Of a DNA stretch of 36,129 nucleotides, positions 23,609 to 30,460 are shown one piece after another (the stretch's first letter is position 1; each line of letters opens with the position of its first letter). Under the pieces are notes generated by a model that was not told where the DNA came from, did not search any database, and saw nothing but the letters and a program-made list of their open reading frames with translations. Position numbers and translations under genes: made by a program. The DNA is from a virus. The DNA is taken from positions 1-36,129 of the IMG/VR virus record IMGVR_UViG_3300037504_000493; one strand, given 5' to 3'.

Positions 23609-26001
23609 TGGCAATACCAATCACTAGAGCCGAATATCAATCTAAGTTCGGACAACAACCACCACAACCAACTCAGGGGAAACCCATTCCAATTACTAGA
23701 GCCGAATATCAGGCCAAGTTTGGGCAACAGCCACCTCAGCAACCAACTGAAATTTCAATCGAAGCCCCCAGAGGAGGGGGGATGGAGTCTATTGACCAAT
23801 GGCATCAAGAGCAAACTGATAAATTGATGAGAGCCTACCAATCAGGCCAAATCTCCGGAGAGAAGATGCACGAAATTAATCAGCAACTTCTCCAGGAAGC
23901 GCAGGGAAGCACAGACAGAGAGAAGCCTATCTTGCTTAGGGCAGCCGAGGCAACAGAAGAAAGGATTGAAAAAGGGAAAGAGGCTGATGTAGCCGGAATG
24001 AAAGGAGAGCAAACATTCTTCGAATCCGGAGCCCAAATAGCCGGCCAAATGGCTGGTTGGTTTGGTGATATGGGGGCGTTAGCTGTTAGTGAAGCTATAC
24101 CGGAGTCAGTCAAGGAAGGAGGGGAGGACGCCATTGCTAGCTTCATGGAAACAGAGGCCGGGCAGCAGGTAGCAGAAAAAGCTCAAGAAGTTCAGAAGTG
24201 GGCTGAGGAAAACCCAAGAGCCGCCAGGAACTTAGCAGCCGCCGGAAACCTGCTATCTATTGTACCCACTACCGGAGGAGCAGGAGCAGGAGTTAAGGTC
24301 GGGACTAGAGCCGCTAGAGAAGCGGGGGAGCTTGGGCTTGATGTTGCAGAGCTAGGGGCAAGGTCGGCACTGGGAACGGCAGAAGGAGCGCAGGGGCTTC
24401 TCAGGAGAGGAGCTTCTGCAGTAGAAAAGAGGTTGGGAGTTGAAAAACAAGTGGATGATGTTATTGGAGAAGTTCTCCAGGGTGAAACCAAGGACAAGGC
24501 TGCAGGAATTAGAGCTCTCAGCACAATAGACACTGAAGGAGTAGAAACCTTCGAAGACCTATCAAGAAGACTTGACGAAGCAATCCCAGGCATCGCCAAG
24601 GAAGTTGACGAGAAGCTTTCGGCGGACACAAGCAGAAGAACAATCCAAGACCTTGCAACAACCACAACCTCAGCATCTGGCAGAGAAATTACTACAAATT
24701 ATGTCCAGAAGTCCCTTGATGACCTCGCTGAAATGTACGAAAAAATAAACGATCCAGTGAAAAAGGCTGACGTTGAAGATTTGATTGACAAAGCTAACAC
24801 TCAAGGCTTAACAAGAAAAGAGGTCAACGATATTTCCAGGGAGTACAACAATGTCTTTGGAAGGAAAGCTTTTTCTAAGAAGGGCGACCCCCTAACAAGC
24901 GTTAATGCTCAGGCATATGAGAACACAAGAAAAGGATTAAAAGAGGTTGCCAGAGAAGGATTGCCAGGAGAACAAGCAAAAGTTAAAGACAAGATGCTCA
25001 GTGATATATATAACACCAAGAGGTTGATTGAAAAAAATGCGGAAGCAGTTAATAGGCTCAAGCAAAAAGCTGAAAAAATGGGACTTGGAAGGTTGGCCGT
25101 CAGAAAAATTATTCAGGCACTTGACGCGCTCAGTCTTGGGGCAACAAGGGCGATTAGGGAATCTTTAATTCAGAGCAACATTGGGAGGAAGACCATGAAC
25201 TATCTTGATTTAGAAGAGGCCCTTCAGAAGAACTTAAAAACCTTGAGACAAGCTGAAAGCCAAACCGATCCTCAGAAAATCACTGATAAACTCCGAGAAT
25301 CGATTAATTTAACGGATGAATTCCAACCGAGAAGCGGGCTACTAAGGCGAGCTAAAGAAGGTAAGATTAGCGCCGGTATGTCCATGAGAGATGTTAGCGA
25401 CCAAACGCGACCCACCAAAAACCTAACCCAAGAAGCAAGTGGGATAAAAATAGGAGATGAAACCGACCGAGGGAGGGTGGAGGACGTATTCACGCTACAA
25501 AGTGGGTTACAGCAATATAAGATTAACGGGGAGTGGATAAATGAAAGGCTAGTTAATAAAGTTGACGCTCCTGTGGGGCTCACGGAAGAAGCAGCGGTAA
25601 AGCAAATAAGAAAGTTCGGGGAGGATGAAGTTGAAAAACTTAAAGAAGCTGGGAAGGGGGACTTAATTGATGATGACGGGTATATTACTCTCTACCACGG
25701 GGGGCGTTTTAAAGGCGACAAAATAAAGGCCGATGACGACGGAATATTCTTTCTTACCGACAAAGCCTCAGAGGCTGCTGAATACGCCAATCTTCCAAGA
25801 AACAAAGGGAAGGGAGGGGTTACCGAGATTAAAGTTAGACCTGAGTTTGTAAGGTTCAATGAAGGTTCTGGAGAGTTTGAAATATCAACCAATCTAGTTA
25901 AAAAAGGAGACCGCTTTGAGGTTGAAAATCCAATAGAGGTAGCAAATAGAATTAAGGAGGCCCAGTCAGCCCAAGGGAAAGGATTATTAAGAAGAAAATA
26001 A
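23608..26001 (+). CDS. Large ejection-type virion protein ending in an ADP-ribosyltransferase-like segment
   Basis: The 797-residue protein is mainly helical and acidic. A tandem motif, IPITRAEYQSKFGQQPP and IPITRAEYQAKFGQQPP, opens it. The last 100 residues differ: ITLYHGGRFKGD (His697), GIFFLTDKASEAAEYAN (Tyr726) and GGVTEIKVRPE (Glu740 or Glu746). YHG, then a strand plus helix ending in A.YA, then a late Glu is the H-Y-E order of small ADP-ribosyltransferases found at ends of phage head and polyvalent proteins. If active it could modify host proteins on entry. The catalytic Glu is not certain. Confidence 0.65.
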   Translation: MAIPITRAEYQSKFGQQPPQPTQGKPIPITRAEYQAKFGQQPPQQPTEISIEAPRGGGMESIDQWHQEQTDKLMRAYQSGQISGEKMHEINQQLLQEAQGSTDREKPILLRAAEATEERIEKGKEADVAGMKGEQTFFESGAQIAGQMAGWFGDMGALAVSEAIPESVKEGGEDAIASFMETEAGQQVAEKAQEVQKWAEENPRAARNLAAAGNLLSIVPTTGGAGAGVKVGTRAAREAGELGLDVAELGARSALGTAEGAQGLLRRGASAVEKRLGVEKQVDDVIGEVLQGETKDKAAGIRALSTIDTEGVETFEDLSRRLDEAIPGIAKEVDEKLSADTSRRTIQDLATTTTSASGREITTNYVQKSLDDLAEMYEKINDPVKKADVEDLIDKANTQGLTRKEVNDISREYNNVFGRKAFSKKGDPLTSVNAQAYENTRKGLKEVAREGLPGEQAKVKDKMLSDIYNTKRLIEKNAEAVNRLKQKAEKMGLGRLAVRKIIQALDALSLGATRAIRESLIQSNIGRKTMNYLDLEEALQKNLKTLRQAESQTDPQKITDKLRESINLTDEFQPRSGLLRRAKEGKISAGMSMRDVSDQTRPTKNLTQEASGIKIGDETDRGRVEDVFTLQSGLQQYKINGEWINERLVNKVDAPVGLTEEAAVKQIRKFGEDEVEKLKEAGKGDLIDDDGYITLYHGGRFKGDKIKADDDGIFFLTDKASEAAEYANLPRNKGKGGVTEIKVRPEFVRFNEGSGEFEISTNLVKKGDRFEVENPIEVANRIKEAQSAQGKGLLRRK

Positions 26002-26468
26002 TGTGCAATAAAAAAGAAGCAGCGCAAATAGCAGAGAAAAAAGCAACCGAGCTCAATAATGAGTTAAGGCAGGATTTGTTTAACCACGTAAACAAGACAA
26101 TCCACACCACCGCACCAGAGACCAAGGAATTAATCTGGTCCATGCAACGGGAGTTTATGAAGGAGATTAGTGAATTAAGGAAGGAATCAGCTGTAACCGC
26201 GCAAAACATTAACTCCATGACCCTACTACTCCAAGAAGAGAGAGAGTGGCGAAAAAAGACTTGGCCAAAGATAGAAGAAAGTTTTGCGACTAAAGCTGAT
26301 CTTGCAAGAATTAAAAAAAGAGCGGACGACTTTGTTGACCGCAAAGACTTCTTAAACTTAAGCGAAGATTTCAGGCAAATAAAAAAACTAATCTGGGCAA
26401 TAGTTCTACTATTCGCGGGATCAACACTAGCTTCGATTTTCGTGAGTGTAGGACTGCCATTCTTATGA
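26001..26468 (+). CDS. Coiled-coil protein with C-terminal membrane helix, lysis-associated
   Basis: The 155-residue protein is helical and charged for about 130 residues and ends in one hydrophobic helix (KKLIWAIVLLFAGSTLASIFVSVG). This C-tail anchor and coiled-coil layout resembles XhlA-like and other accessory lysis proteins. It is coupled (ATGA) to the peptidase gene behind it. It could work as a holin partner or anchor of the lysin; there is no signal peptide or lipobox, so a spanin is less likely. Confidence 0.6.
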   Translation: MCNKKEAAQIAEKKATELNNELRQDLFNHVNKTIHTTAPETKELIWSMQREFMKEISELRKESAVTAQNINSMTLLLQEEREWRKKTWPKIEESFATKADLARIKKRADDFVDRKDFLNLSEDFRQIKKLIWAIVLLFAGSTLASIFVSVGLPFL

Positions 26469-27292
26469 AGCACCTTCTAGCACACAACCAAAAAAACCTA
26501 GTCAAAAAAGGAGACCGAGTTACTAAGCAAACTCCGGTTGCTACAATTGGCAAAGGATACAGAAATGAATACAGCGCCCACCTTCATTACTCAGTTAGTG
26601 AAGGCCTAAGCAACGCCGATCTTAAGAAATATGTTAGTGGATGGAGTAAGGCAAAAATCCTTGACTACTTCCAAAAACCCAAGCCTGACCATCAGAAAAT
26701 GTTTGGGAAAAAAATGAATACAACTTACGGCTGGGGTTGGCTCGAAAAAACCCCTTACGGCTGGCACCCTGGAATTGATTATAACGACCCTCGGGGCGGA
26801 GATTCAGACCTTGGGCTTAAATACAATTCTCCTTGCAATGGAAGGGTTATTGAAGCCGCTAATTGGGGCAAGGGTTGGGGTAAGGTTATTATTGTCGAAG
26901 AGGACGCCATGCAAGATGAGTCTTGTGAACTAATTAAAGCCGAACTCTCTCACCTCAAAGCTAAAGACAAGATGATGGAAGATAGAATTAATAGTCTCAC
27001 AAAAGAGAAGAATCAAAAAGACAAAGAAAATGAAACGCTGGGAAGAAAAGTAGAGGCTCTAGAAGAAGAACTCGAAAAAACTAATCAGCTTGTAAAAAAG
27101 CTTAAAAGCAACAAATCAGAGTTAAGGAAGAGAGCAGAATCCGGCGCTATTGTAGGCTCAATCACTGTCATTGTAGGTTATATAGTCATGCAATACGATT
27201 TACCTGAAGAGGTGAGGACGGCGATTATTGGTTTGGCGGTTGGTATCGTAACTCAAATCACAAAGTACTTGCACAATTTAAACAAAAAATGA
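26465..27292 (+). CDS. Circularly permuted M23 peptidase fused to coiled coil and holin-like tail
   Basis: M23/LytM peptidases cut peptidoglycan cross-bridges with Zn bound by HxxxD and the second His of HxH. Here the halves are in reversed order. Residues 1-44 match the usual C-terminal half: AHNQ (His7), VKKGDRVTKQTPVATIG, AHLHYSV (His39, His41). Residues 98-125 match the usual N-terminal half: WHPGIDYN (His101, Asp105), NSPCNGRVIEA, GKVIIVE. All five key residues are present. A coiled coil (about 130-205) and two hydrophobic segments (GAIVGSITVIVGYIVM, TAIIGLAVGIVTQI) follow, resembling a small holin. The N-terminus shows no export signal. Confidence 0.7.
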   Translation: MKHLLAHNQKNLVKKGDRVTKQTPVATIGKGYRNEYSAHLHYSVSEGLSNADLKKYVSGWSKAKILDYFQKPKPDHQKMFGKKMNTTYGWGWLEKTPYGWHPGIDYNDPRGGDSDLGLKYNSPCNGRVIEAANWGKGWGKVIIVEEDAMQDESCELIKAELSHLKAKDKMMEDRINSLTKEKNQKDKENETLGRKVEALEEELEKTNQLVKKLKSNKSELRKRAESGAIVGSITVIVGYIVMQYDLPEEVRTAIIGLAVGIVTQITKYLHNLNKK

Positions 27293-27294
27293 CT

Positions 27295-27322
27295 TTGCAA
27301 AATACAATGATTAGTGTACAAT
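27295..27322 (+). promoter_or_regulatory. Putative promoter of the small RNA gene
   Basis: TTGCAA, a 16-base spacer, TACAAT. The spacing equals that of the other promoters here, and the -35 box has 4 of 6 consensus bases. It overlaps the end of no gene: the lysin stop is just upstream. A start near 27329 is expected. Confidence 0.55.
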
Positions 27323-27328
27323 TTAATT

Positions 27329-27465
27329 GCATGCCCAGACACTGGAAGGCGTAATGCGACATCGCCACCGCAACTACCTCTACTCCGGAGAACCGGAGCC
27401 CTGTCACGCCTCTCATTGAAGCGAAACCGGCAGGAAAAAAGCAGTCCCAAGCGGGCTGCTTTTTG
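27329..27465 (+). ncRNA. Candidate small structured RNA
   Basis: A roughly 137-base unit lies between a promoter-like sequence and a strong terminator, and no reading frame fills it. AGGCGT (27347-27352) can pair with ACGCCT (27406-27411), enclosing GCG/CGC and CTCCGG-AGAA-CCGGAG hairpins, which makes a branched fold. It is GC-richer than the flanks. It is not a tRNA, tmRNA or RNase P that I recognise. Its place at the late/early boundary suggests a regulatory RNA. Confidence 0.55.
27435..27465 (+). terminator. Rho-independent terminator
   Basis: A 12-bp stem, AAAAAGCAGTCC with GGGCTGCTTTTT (one U-G pair), has a 5-base loop and ends in TTTTT. It ends both the candidate small RNA and any read-through from the lysis genes. 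Its A-run upstream also allows a weaker reverse-strand function. Confidence 0.9.
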
Positions 27466-27558
27466 TTATGCAATAAAATTGTAAAAAGTCAATATAGTTA
27501 ATAAACACCACAACAAAAGGGAAAAACAACAAAGCTTACCTAAATTCTCTTTTCCCCC
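27466..27558. other. AT-rich gap before the early promoter
   Basis: I see no gene here. GGGAAAA near 27522 can pair with TTTTCCC near 27550, but that stem would overlap the following promoter and has no U-tract. Otherwise the stretch is plain A/T-rich spacer. Confidence 0.4.
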
Positions 27559-27586
27559 TTGACATTCTTGCACAATCTGCTACAAT
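27559..27586 (+). promoter_or_regulatory. Early promoter, extended -10 type, copy 1
   Basis: TTGACA, 16-base spacer, TACAAT preceded by TGC, an extended -10 (TGn). CCCCTTGACATTCTT and TCTGCTACAAT recur at 29648. A transcript start near 27593 is expected. The first bases of the RNA (CAAGGT, 27595-27600) can pair with ACCTTG (27641-27646). Confidence 0.85.
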
Positions 27587-27669
27587 GTAGTCAACAAGGT
27601 AAGAGAGAGGGCAACAATCTAAAAACCCCCTGCTACTCAAACCTTGCATAACAACAATAATCTAAAAAA

Positions 27670-27858
27670 ATGACTACAGAAAAAATCAGAGTGACAAGAC
27701 AAGATGATCTCGATACTTGGACTCCCGAGTATATAATCGAAAATGAGACACCCCACAAGCGGGCAGAATTCAACAAGATTCTTACAAGCTGCGGAGAATT
27801 CTCCGACACTCTACTCAGGAATGGTGAGACCGACACCTACACCATCCCAGCAAAGTAA
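27670..27858 (+). CDS. First early gene, hypothetical
   Basis: The 62-residue acidic protein (MTTEKIRVTRQDDLDTWTPEYIIE...) starts behind a 77-base leader that ends in AATCTAAAAAA, with no Shine-Dalgarno motif. A similar CAACAATCTAAAAA occurs 40 bases upstream. Being first from a strong early promoter, it may act against the host, but no family is recognised. Confidence 0.6.
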   Translation: MTTEKIRVTRQDDLDTWTPEYIIENETPHKRAEFNKILTSCGEFSDTLLRNGETDTYTIPAK

Positions 27859-27864
27859 AAAAAC

Positions 27865-27948
27865 ACTCAATAGCGCCTAGCAGGGGAGGGGACGATTCCC
27901 AAATAAAAAAACTGTTACCCCTTGGGGCTCTGCTAAGCGCTATTGAGT
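27865..27948 (+). promoter_or_regulatory. Long intergenic stem-loop before an early gene
   Basis: ACTCAATAGCGCCTAGCAG pairs with CTGCTAAGCGCTATTGAGT, 18 of 19 pairs, closing a loop of 46 bases with G4 and C4 tracts (GGGGAGGGG, CCCCTTGGGG). An A-rich tail of 12 bases then leads to the ATG at 27961. There is no + strand U-tract. On the - strand it would be followed by a T-run, so it could stop antisense transcription. More likely it protects or processes the mRNA. Confidence 0.7.
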
Positions 27949-27960
27949 AAATTAAAAAAA

Positions 27961-28176
27961 ATGAGAAAAACAGCACAACACTTCCGGCAAAAAGCTGAAG
28001 AGCTTGACGAACTAATCAATGGACCGGTCGACCTTGTAGACAATGAACTCCAATTCAAGCGAAGATTGGTCAAATTTATTAAGGAGGACCCCACCCCCTT
28101 TGACAAGGTCCTAACCCTTGTCAAAGAGGTGGTTGATGACTTAGAGAGGGCGGAGCAAGAAGAAGCTAACAAATAA
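27961..28176 (+). CDS. Small helical early protein
   Basis: The ATG at 27961, 12 bases after the long hairpin, gives MRKTAQHFRQKAEELDELIN, a 71-residue helical, charged protein. A TTG 18 bases upstream lies within the hairpin and is rejected. It contains a perfect 11-bp inverted repeat in its coding DNA (28098-28126). No family recognised. Confidence 0.6.
   Translation: MRKTAQHFRQKAEELDELINGPVDLVDNELQFKRRLVKFIKEDPTPFDKVLTLVKEVVDDLERAEQEEANK
28098..28126. repeat. Perfect inverted repeat inside a small early gene
   Basis: CTTTGACAAGG and CCTTGTCAAAG, 11 bp each, separated by 7 bases. Each arm contains a TTGACA-like sequence, but no -10 box lies at a matching distance. It could be an operator or an mRNA hairpin; no U-tract follows. 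Confidence 0.5.
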
Positions 28177-28186
28177 AAATAAAAAA

Positions 28187-28744
28187 ATGAAAAACGATAA
28201 CGAAAAAATCTTTGTACTCTTTGTTTTAGCGGTCCTGGCTCTTCTGGTAATGTTCTTAACGAGCCGAGACTGGGGGCCGAGGACTATGATTATTGAGAAG
28301 GCAGAAGCCCAAGAGCCAGACCCCGATCGATTCTGTGGCCTCAAGGTTGTAGTTTGCCCAGGCGAAGAATACACCCCCCCCACTCCGGCCTACACCGAAG
28401 AGGAGCTCATTATCCAAGAGATTAAGCGAACATTCCCAGAGGACCCAGTCACTGCTATCGCTGTTGCAATCGGTGAGAGTAGACTAGACCCACAAAACAA
28501 TTATCTTAATCCTGGCGGCTCAGCTCCTGGATCTATAGATAGAGGGTTGTATATGATTAACGATTATTGGCACCCTACAATATCCGATTCTTGCGCCTAT
28601 GATTGGAAGTGTAACCTTAAGGAGGCCCGTAAGATATATGATGATCGCAAGAGAATAACGGGCAATGGGTGGGAGGCTTGGTACGCCTATGAGGGACCTA
28701 ATTGGAAAAAAAACATAACCGAAGCTAAAAAATTATTAAATTAA
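28187..28744 (+). CDS. Membrane-anchored lysozyme / lytic transglycosylase-like protein
   Basis: An N-terminal helix (IFVLFVLAVLALLVMFL) acts as anchor or uncleaved signal. A Pro-rich linker follows, then from about residue 70 a lysozyme-like domain: TAIAVAIGESRLDP with the probable catalytic Glu97, GSIDRGLYMINDYWHP, and ARKIYDDRKRITGNGWEAWYAY. E-S-R/xLdP followed by G-L-(Y/F)-x-I-N is the SLT pattern. It cleaves peptidoglycan glycan strands outside the membrane. Lying in the early region, far from the lysis genes, it may act on entry or in wall remodelling. Cys50 and Cys57 could form a disulfide. Confidence 0.75.
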   Translation: MKNDNEKIFVLFVLAVLALLVMFLTSRDWGPRTMIIEKAEAQEPDPDRFCGLKVVVCPGEEYTPPTPAYTEEELIIQEIKRTFPEDPVTAIAVAIGESRLDPQNNYLNPGGSAPGSIDRGLYMINDYWHPTISDSCAYDWKCNLKEARKIYDDRKRITGNGWEAWYAYEGPNWKKNITEAKKLLN

Positions 28745-28756
28745 TTAAACCAACAG

Positions 28757-28827
28757 CTTCCCCGTGCCGCCGACCAAGTTCTGGGCGTTAAGGCTAATAG
28801 GGCTTAAGAGGTTTTAGGGCGGGGCAG
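28757..28827 (+). promoter_or_regulatory. Structured leader before the YopX gene
   Basis: CTTCCCCG (28757-28764) can pair with CGGGGCAG (28820-28827), 7 of 8 pairs, or CCGCC can pair with GGCGG in the same region. TTAAG/CTTAA forms an inner hairpin. No promoter is seen upstream, so it probably lies within the early mRNA. Confidence 0.4.
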
Positions 28828-28838
28828 TGAAGAAACTT

Positions 28839-29192
28839 ATGAGAAATTTAAAATTTAGATTCTGGGATAAAACAAACAAAAGAATGAATAAAAGATTTGC
28901 TATTGATCCCCGGGGTGATCTAATCGACAGAGGGAAAGGCTTTAAATACATTCACGGAAACAAAGCAAAAAATATTATCGTAATGCAATCAACCGGCCTA
29001 AAAGACAAGAATGGAAAAGATATTTTCGAGGGGGATGTTGTGGAATGCTCGACAGGTCGCACGCATGAAGTTGCCTGGGATGACTTTAGGCCTGGGTGGG
29101 GTCTTAGCGGGATCGATTATGAGTACAAATGGACGGGGACAGAAGAGGTTATTGGGAATGTTTACGAAAACCCAGAATTAATTAATTTATAA
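28839..29192 (+). CDS. YopX family protein
   Basis: The 117-residue protein has LKFRFWDKTNKRM at the start, STGLKDKNGKDIFEGDVVE in the middle and EEVIGNVYENPEL at the end, the three signature blocks of the YopX family widespread in phages and prophages. YopX proteins have a beta-barrel-like fold and no established role. The ATG at 28839 after AAACTT is preferred over the GTG 12 bases earlier. Confidence 0.85.
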   Translation: MRNLKFRFWDKTNKRMNKRFAIDPRGDLIDRGKGFKYIHGNKAKNIIVMQSTGLKDKNGKDIFEGDVVECSTGRTHEVAWDDFRPGWGLSGIDYEYKWTGTEEVIGNVYENPELINL

Positions 29193-29208
29193 TTTAACTA
29201 AAAAACTT

Positions 29209-29448
29209 ATGAGCTTAGAAGCACTAAAAAAAGAGGCGATAAAAGAGTTTGAAGACTTAGAGAGAAAAACCGAAAGGGGAATGTGGTGGGTAAGACTTGA
29301 TAGAGTCCAGCAAATCAAAGACTCTCTTATCACTAAAGCATACAAAGAAGCGGAAAAAGAAATTTTAGTTAAAATCTCGAAAATACCTAAAATTGAAATG
29401 ACCTTTACAGATATAAAAGAAGCACTAAAAAATAATCAATACAAATGA
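29209..29448 (+). CDS. Small helical hypothetical protein
   Basis: The 79-residue protein is helical and charged, with one central aromatic patch (GMWWVRLDRV) and a C-terminal segment with MTFTDIKEALKNN. The leader AAAAAACTTATG recurs before several genes here. It is coupled by ATGA to the HTH gene that follows, suggesting joint expression. No family recognised. Confidence 0.55.
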   Translation: MSLEALKKEAIKEFEDLERKTERGMWWVRLDRVQQIKDSLITKAYKEAEKEILVKISKIPKIEMTFTDIKEALKNNQYK

Positions 29449-29651
29449 AAGTACTGAATCTAACAGAAGCAGGGGAGTTCGCAAAAAAGAACAATATAAG
29501 AGACTTCCAGTCTCGCAACACCATAAAAAAGTATATAGACAAAGGGAAGTTGCCGGCAATCAAGACCGGAGCTGGTAATAAGCCTAGATATGTAATTAAG
29601 ATGGATGACTTCCTTAAATTTTTAGAAGATAACGCAGGATTTACCCCTTGA
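29445..29651 (+). CDS. Excisionase-like / MerR-type HTH DNA-binding protein
   Basis: In 68 residues it packs LNLTEAGEFAKKNNI, SRNTIKKYIDKGKLPAIKTG and PRYVIKMDDFLKFLEDN, the winged-helix pattern of excisionase/HTH-17 proteins: recognition helix, wing and a final helix. With no integrase in the genome, a transcription role is likelier than excision. Its 3' end overlaps the -35 box of the next promoter, an arrangement compatible with control of that promoter. Confidence 0.7.
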   Translation: MKVLNLTEAGEFAKKNNIRDFQSRNTIKKYIDKGKLPAIKTGAGNKPRYVIKMDDFLKFLEDNAGFTP

Positions 29652-29675
29652 CATTCTTTTACGTTCTGCTACAAT
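29648..29675 (+). promoter_or_regulatory. Early promoter, extended -10 type, copy 2
   Basis: TTGACA, 16-base spacer, TACAAT with upstream TGC, almost a copy of the promoter at 27559 (CCCCTTGACATTCTT and TCTGCTACAAT shared). The transcript starts near 29682 and has only a 20-base unstructured A-rich leader. Confidence 0.85.
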
Positions 29676-29702
29676 AGAAATATAACAAAATAACAAAAAA
29701 CC

Positions 29703-29867
29703 ATGACAAGAGACAAACTAATCGACGAACTCAACGCCAATCTCGAAGCCCTGGAGCGGGAGATGTACTCCGCCCGCCCAACCGAGATTGAAGACATGGC
29801 CCGCTTAGAGCGAGCCAAACAAATCCTTAACGAAATTAACGAAAAACAATGGACAAAAAATTCATAA
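29703..29867 (+). CDS. Small helical protein heading the recombination operon
   Basis: The 54-residue frame (MTRDKLIDELNANLEALERE...) is the first downstream of the promoter at 29648. It encodes one long charged helix with heptads and overlaps the next gene by 19 bases. The A-rich leader (AACAAAAAACC) has no Shine-Dalgarno motif. A role in coupling translation of the next gene or a small coiled-coil partner is possible; no family recognised. Confidence 0.6.
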   Translation: MTRDKLIDELNANLEALEREMYSARPTEIEDMARLERAKQILNEINEKQWTKNS

Positions 29868-30460
29868 TCAATCTACAAGGCAAGGAATTCGTTAAGTTTG
29901 AGGGCCTGCTTGATGAGTTCCACAATAACAAGGGACAGACAATCACGACGGAATTTCTTAAAACTTACAAACTAAGCACTCCCAAAGGCGAAATTTCCGG
30001 GGTAATATTCAAGGCAACCGTAACCGGAGAAAGGGGAACCTACCAAGGCCACGGTGACGCTGATGATACGAATGTTGGCGAAATGCTAATACCGCACAAA
30101 ATCAGAATGGCAGAAACCAGGGCCATTGCCCGAGCATTAAGATTGTATAACAACATAGGAATGACCAGCTCCGAAGAATTAGGTGACACAATGGAAGGGG
30201 CTAATCAAAAAACAACTAATGCCCTTAAGTCTAAATTGTCTTACAATGAACAAAGAGAGCTCGCTAAAGAGGGTAAATTGTTCTGTTTAGATTGCGGAGC
30301 AAAGGCGGTTGTTAAAGACAATAAGTTTATTAATTGCCCCAATTTCGACTTTCAGAACAGAGAGCGTCATAAGGCCTTTGCAACAGCAGAAGAGCTACAA
30401 GACGCCCAAGAGATACCAACCATTGATCCACCCAAACATAACCAACCTATTCCATTCTAA
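29849..30460 (+). CDS. Putative single-strand annealing / recombination protein
   Basis: Residues 1-110 contain FVKFEGLLDEFHNNKG, a beta region (SGVIFKATVTGERGTYQGHGDAD) and then IPHKIRMAETRAIARALRLYNNIGMTSSEELGD. The basic helix AETRAIARALR...NNIG resembles the core of Rad52-like annealing proteins (TDAlKRAlR..GN.lG). The C-terminal part has a partial zinc finger (CLDCG...NCPN). Early operon position and small helical partners fit phage recombination. The family call is an inference. Confidence 0.5.
   Translation: MDKKFIINLQGKEFVKFEGLLDEFHNNKGQTITTEFLKTYKLSTPKGEISGVIFKATVTGERGTYQGHGDADDTNVGEMLIPHKIRMAETRAIARALRLYNNIGMTSSEELGDTMEGANQKTTNALKSKLSYNEQRELAKEGKLFCLDCGAKAVVKDNKFINCPNFDFQNRERHKAFATAEELQDAQEIPTIDPPKHNQPIPF

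Noticed and set aside
26534-26561. Promoter-like TTACTA-16-TACAAT with TGC inside the lysin gene
   Set aside because: Only 4 of 6 -35 matches and no leader or gene start follows; probably chance.
29445-29651. Excisionase as evidence of a temperate phage
   Set aside because: No integrase, attachment site or repressor was found, so the HTH protein is more simply a transcription factor.
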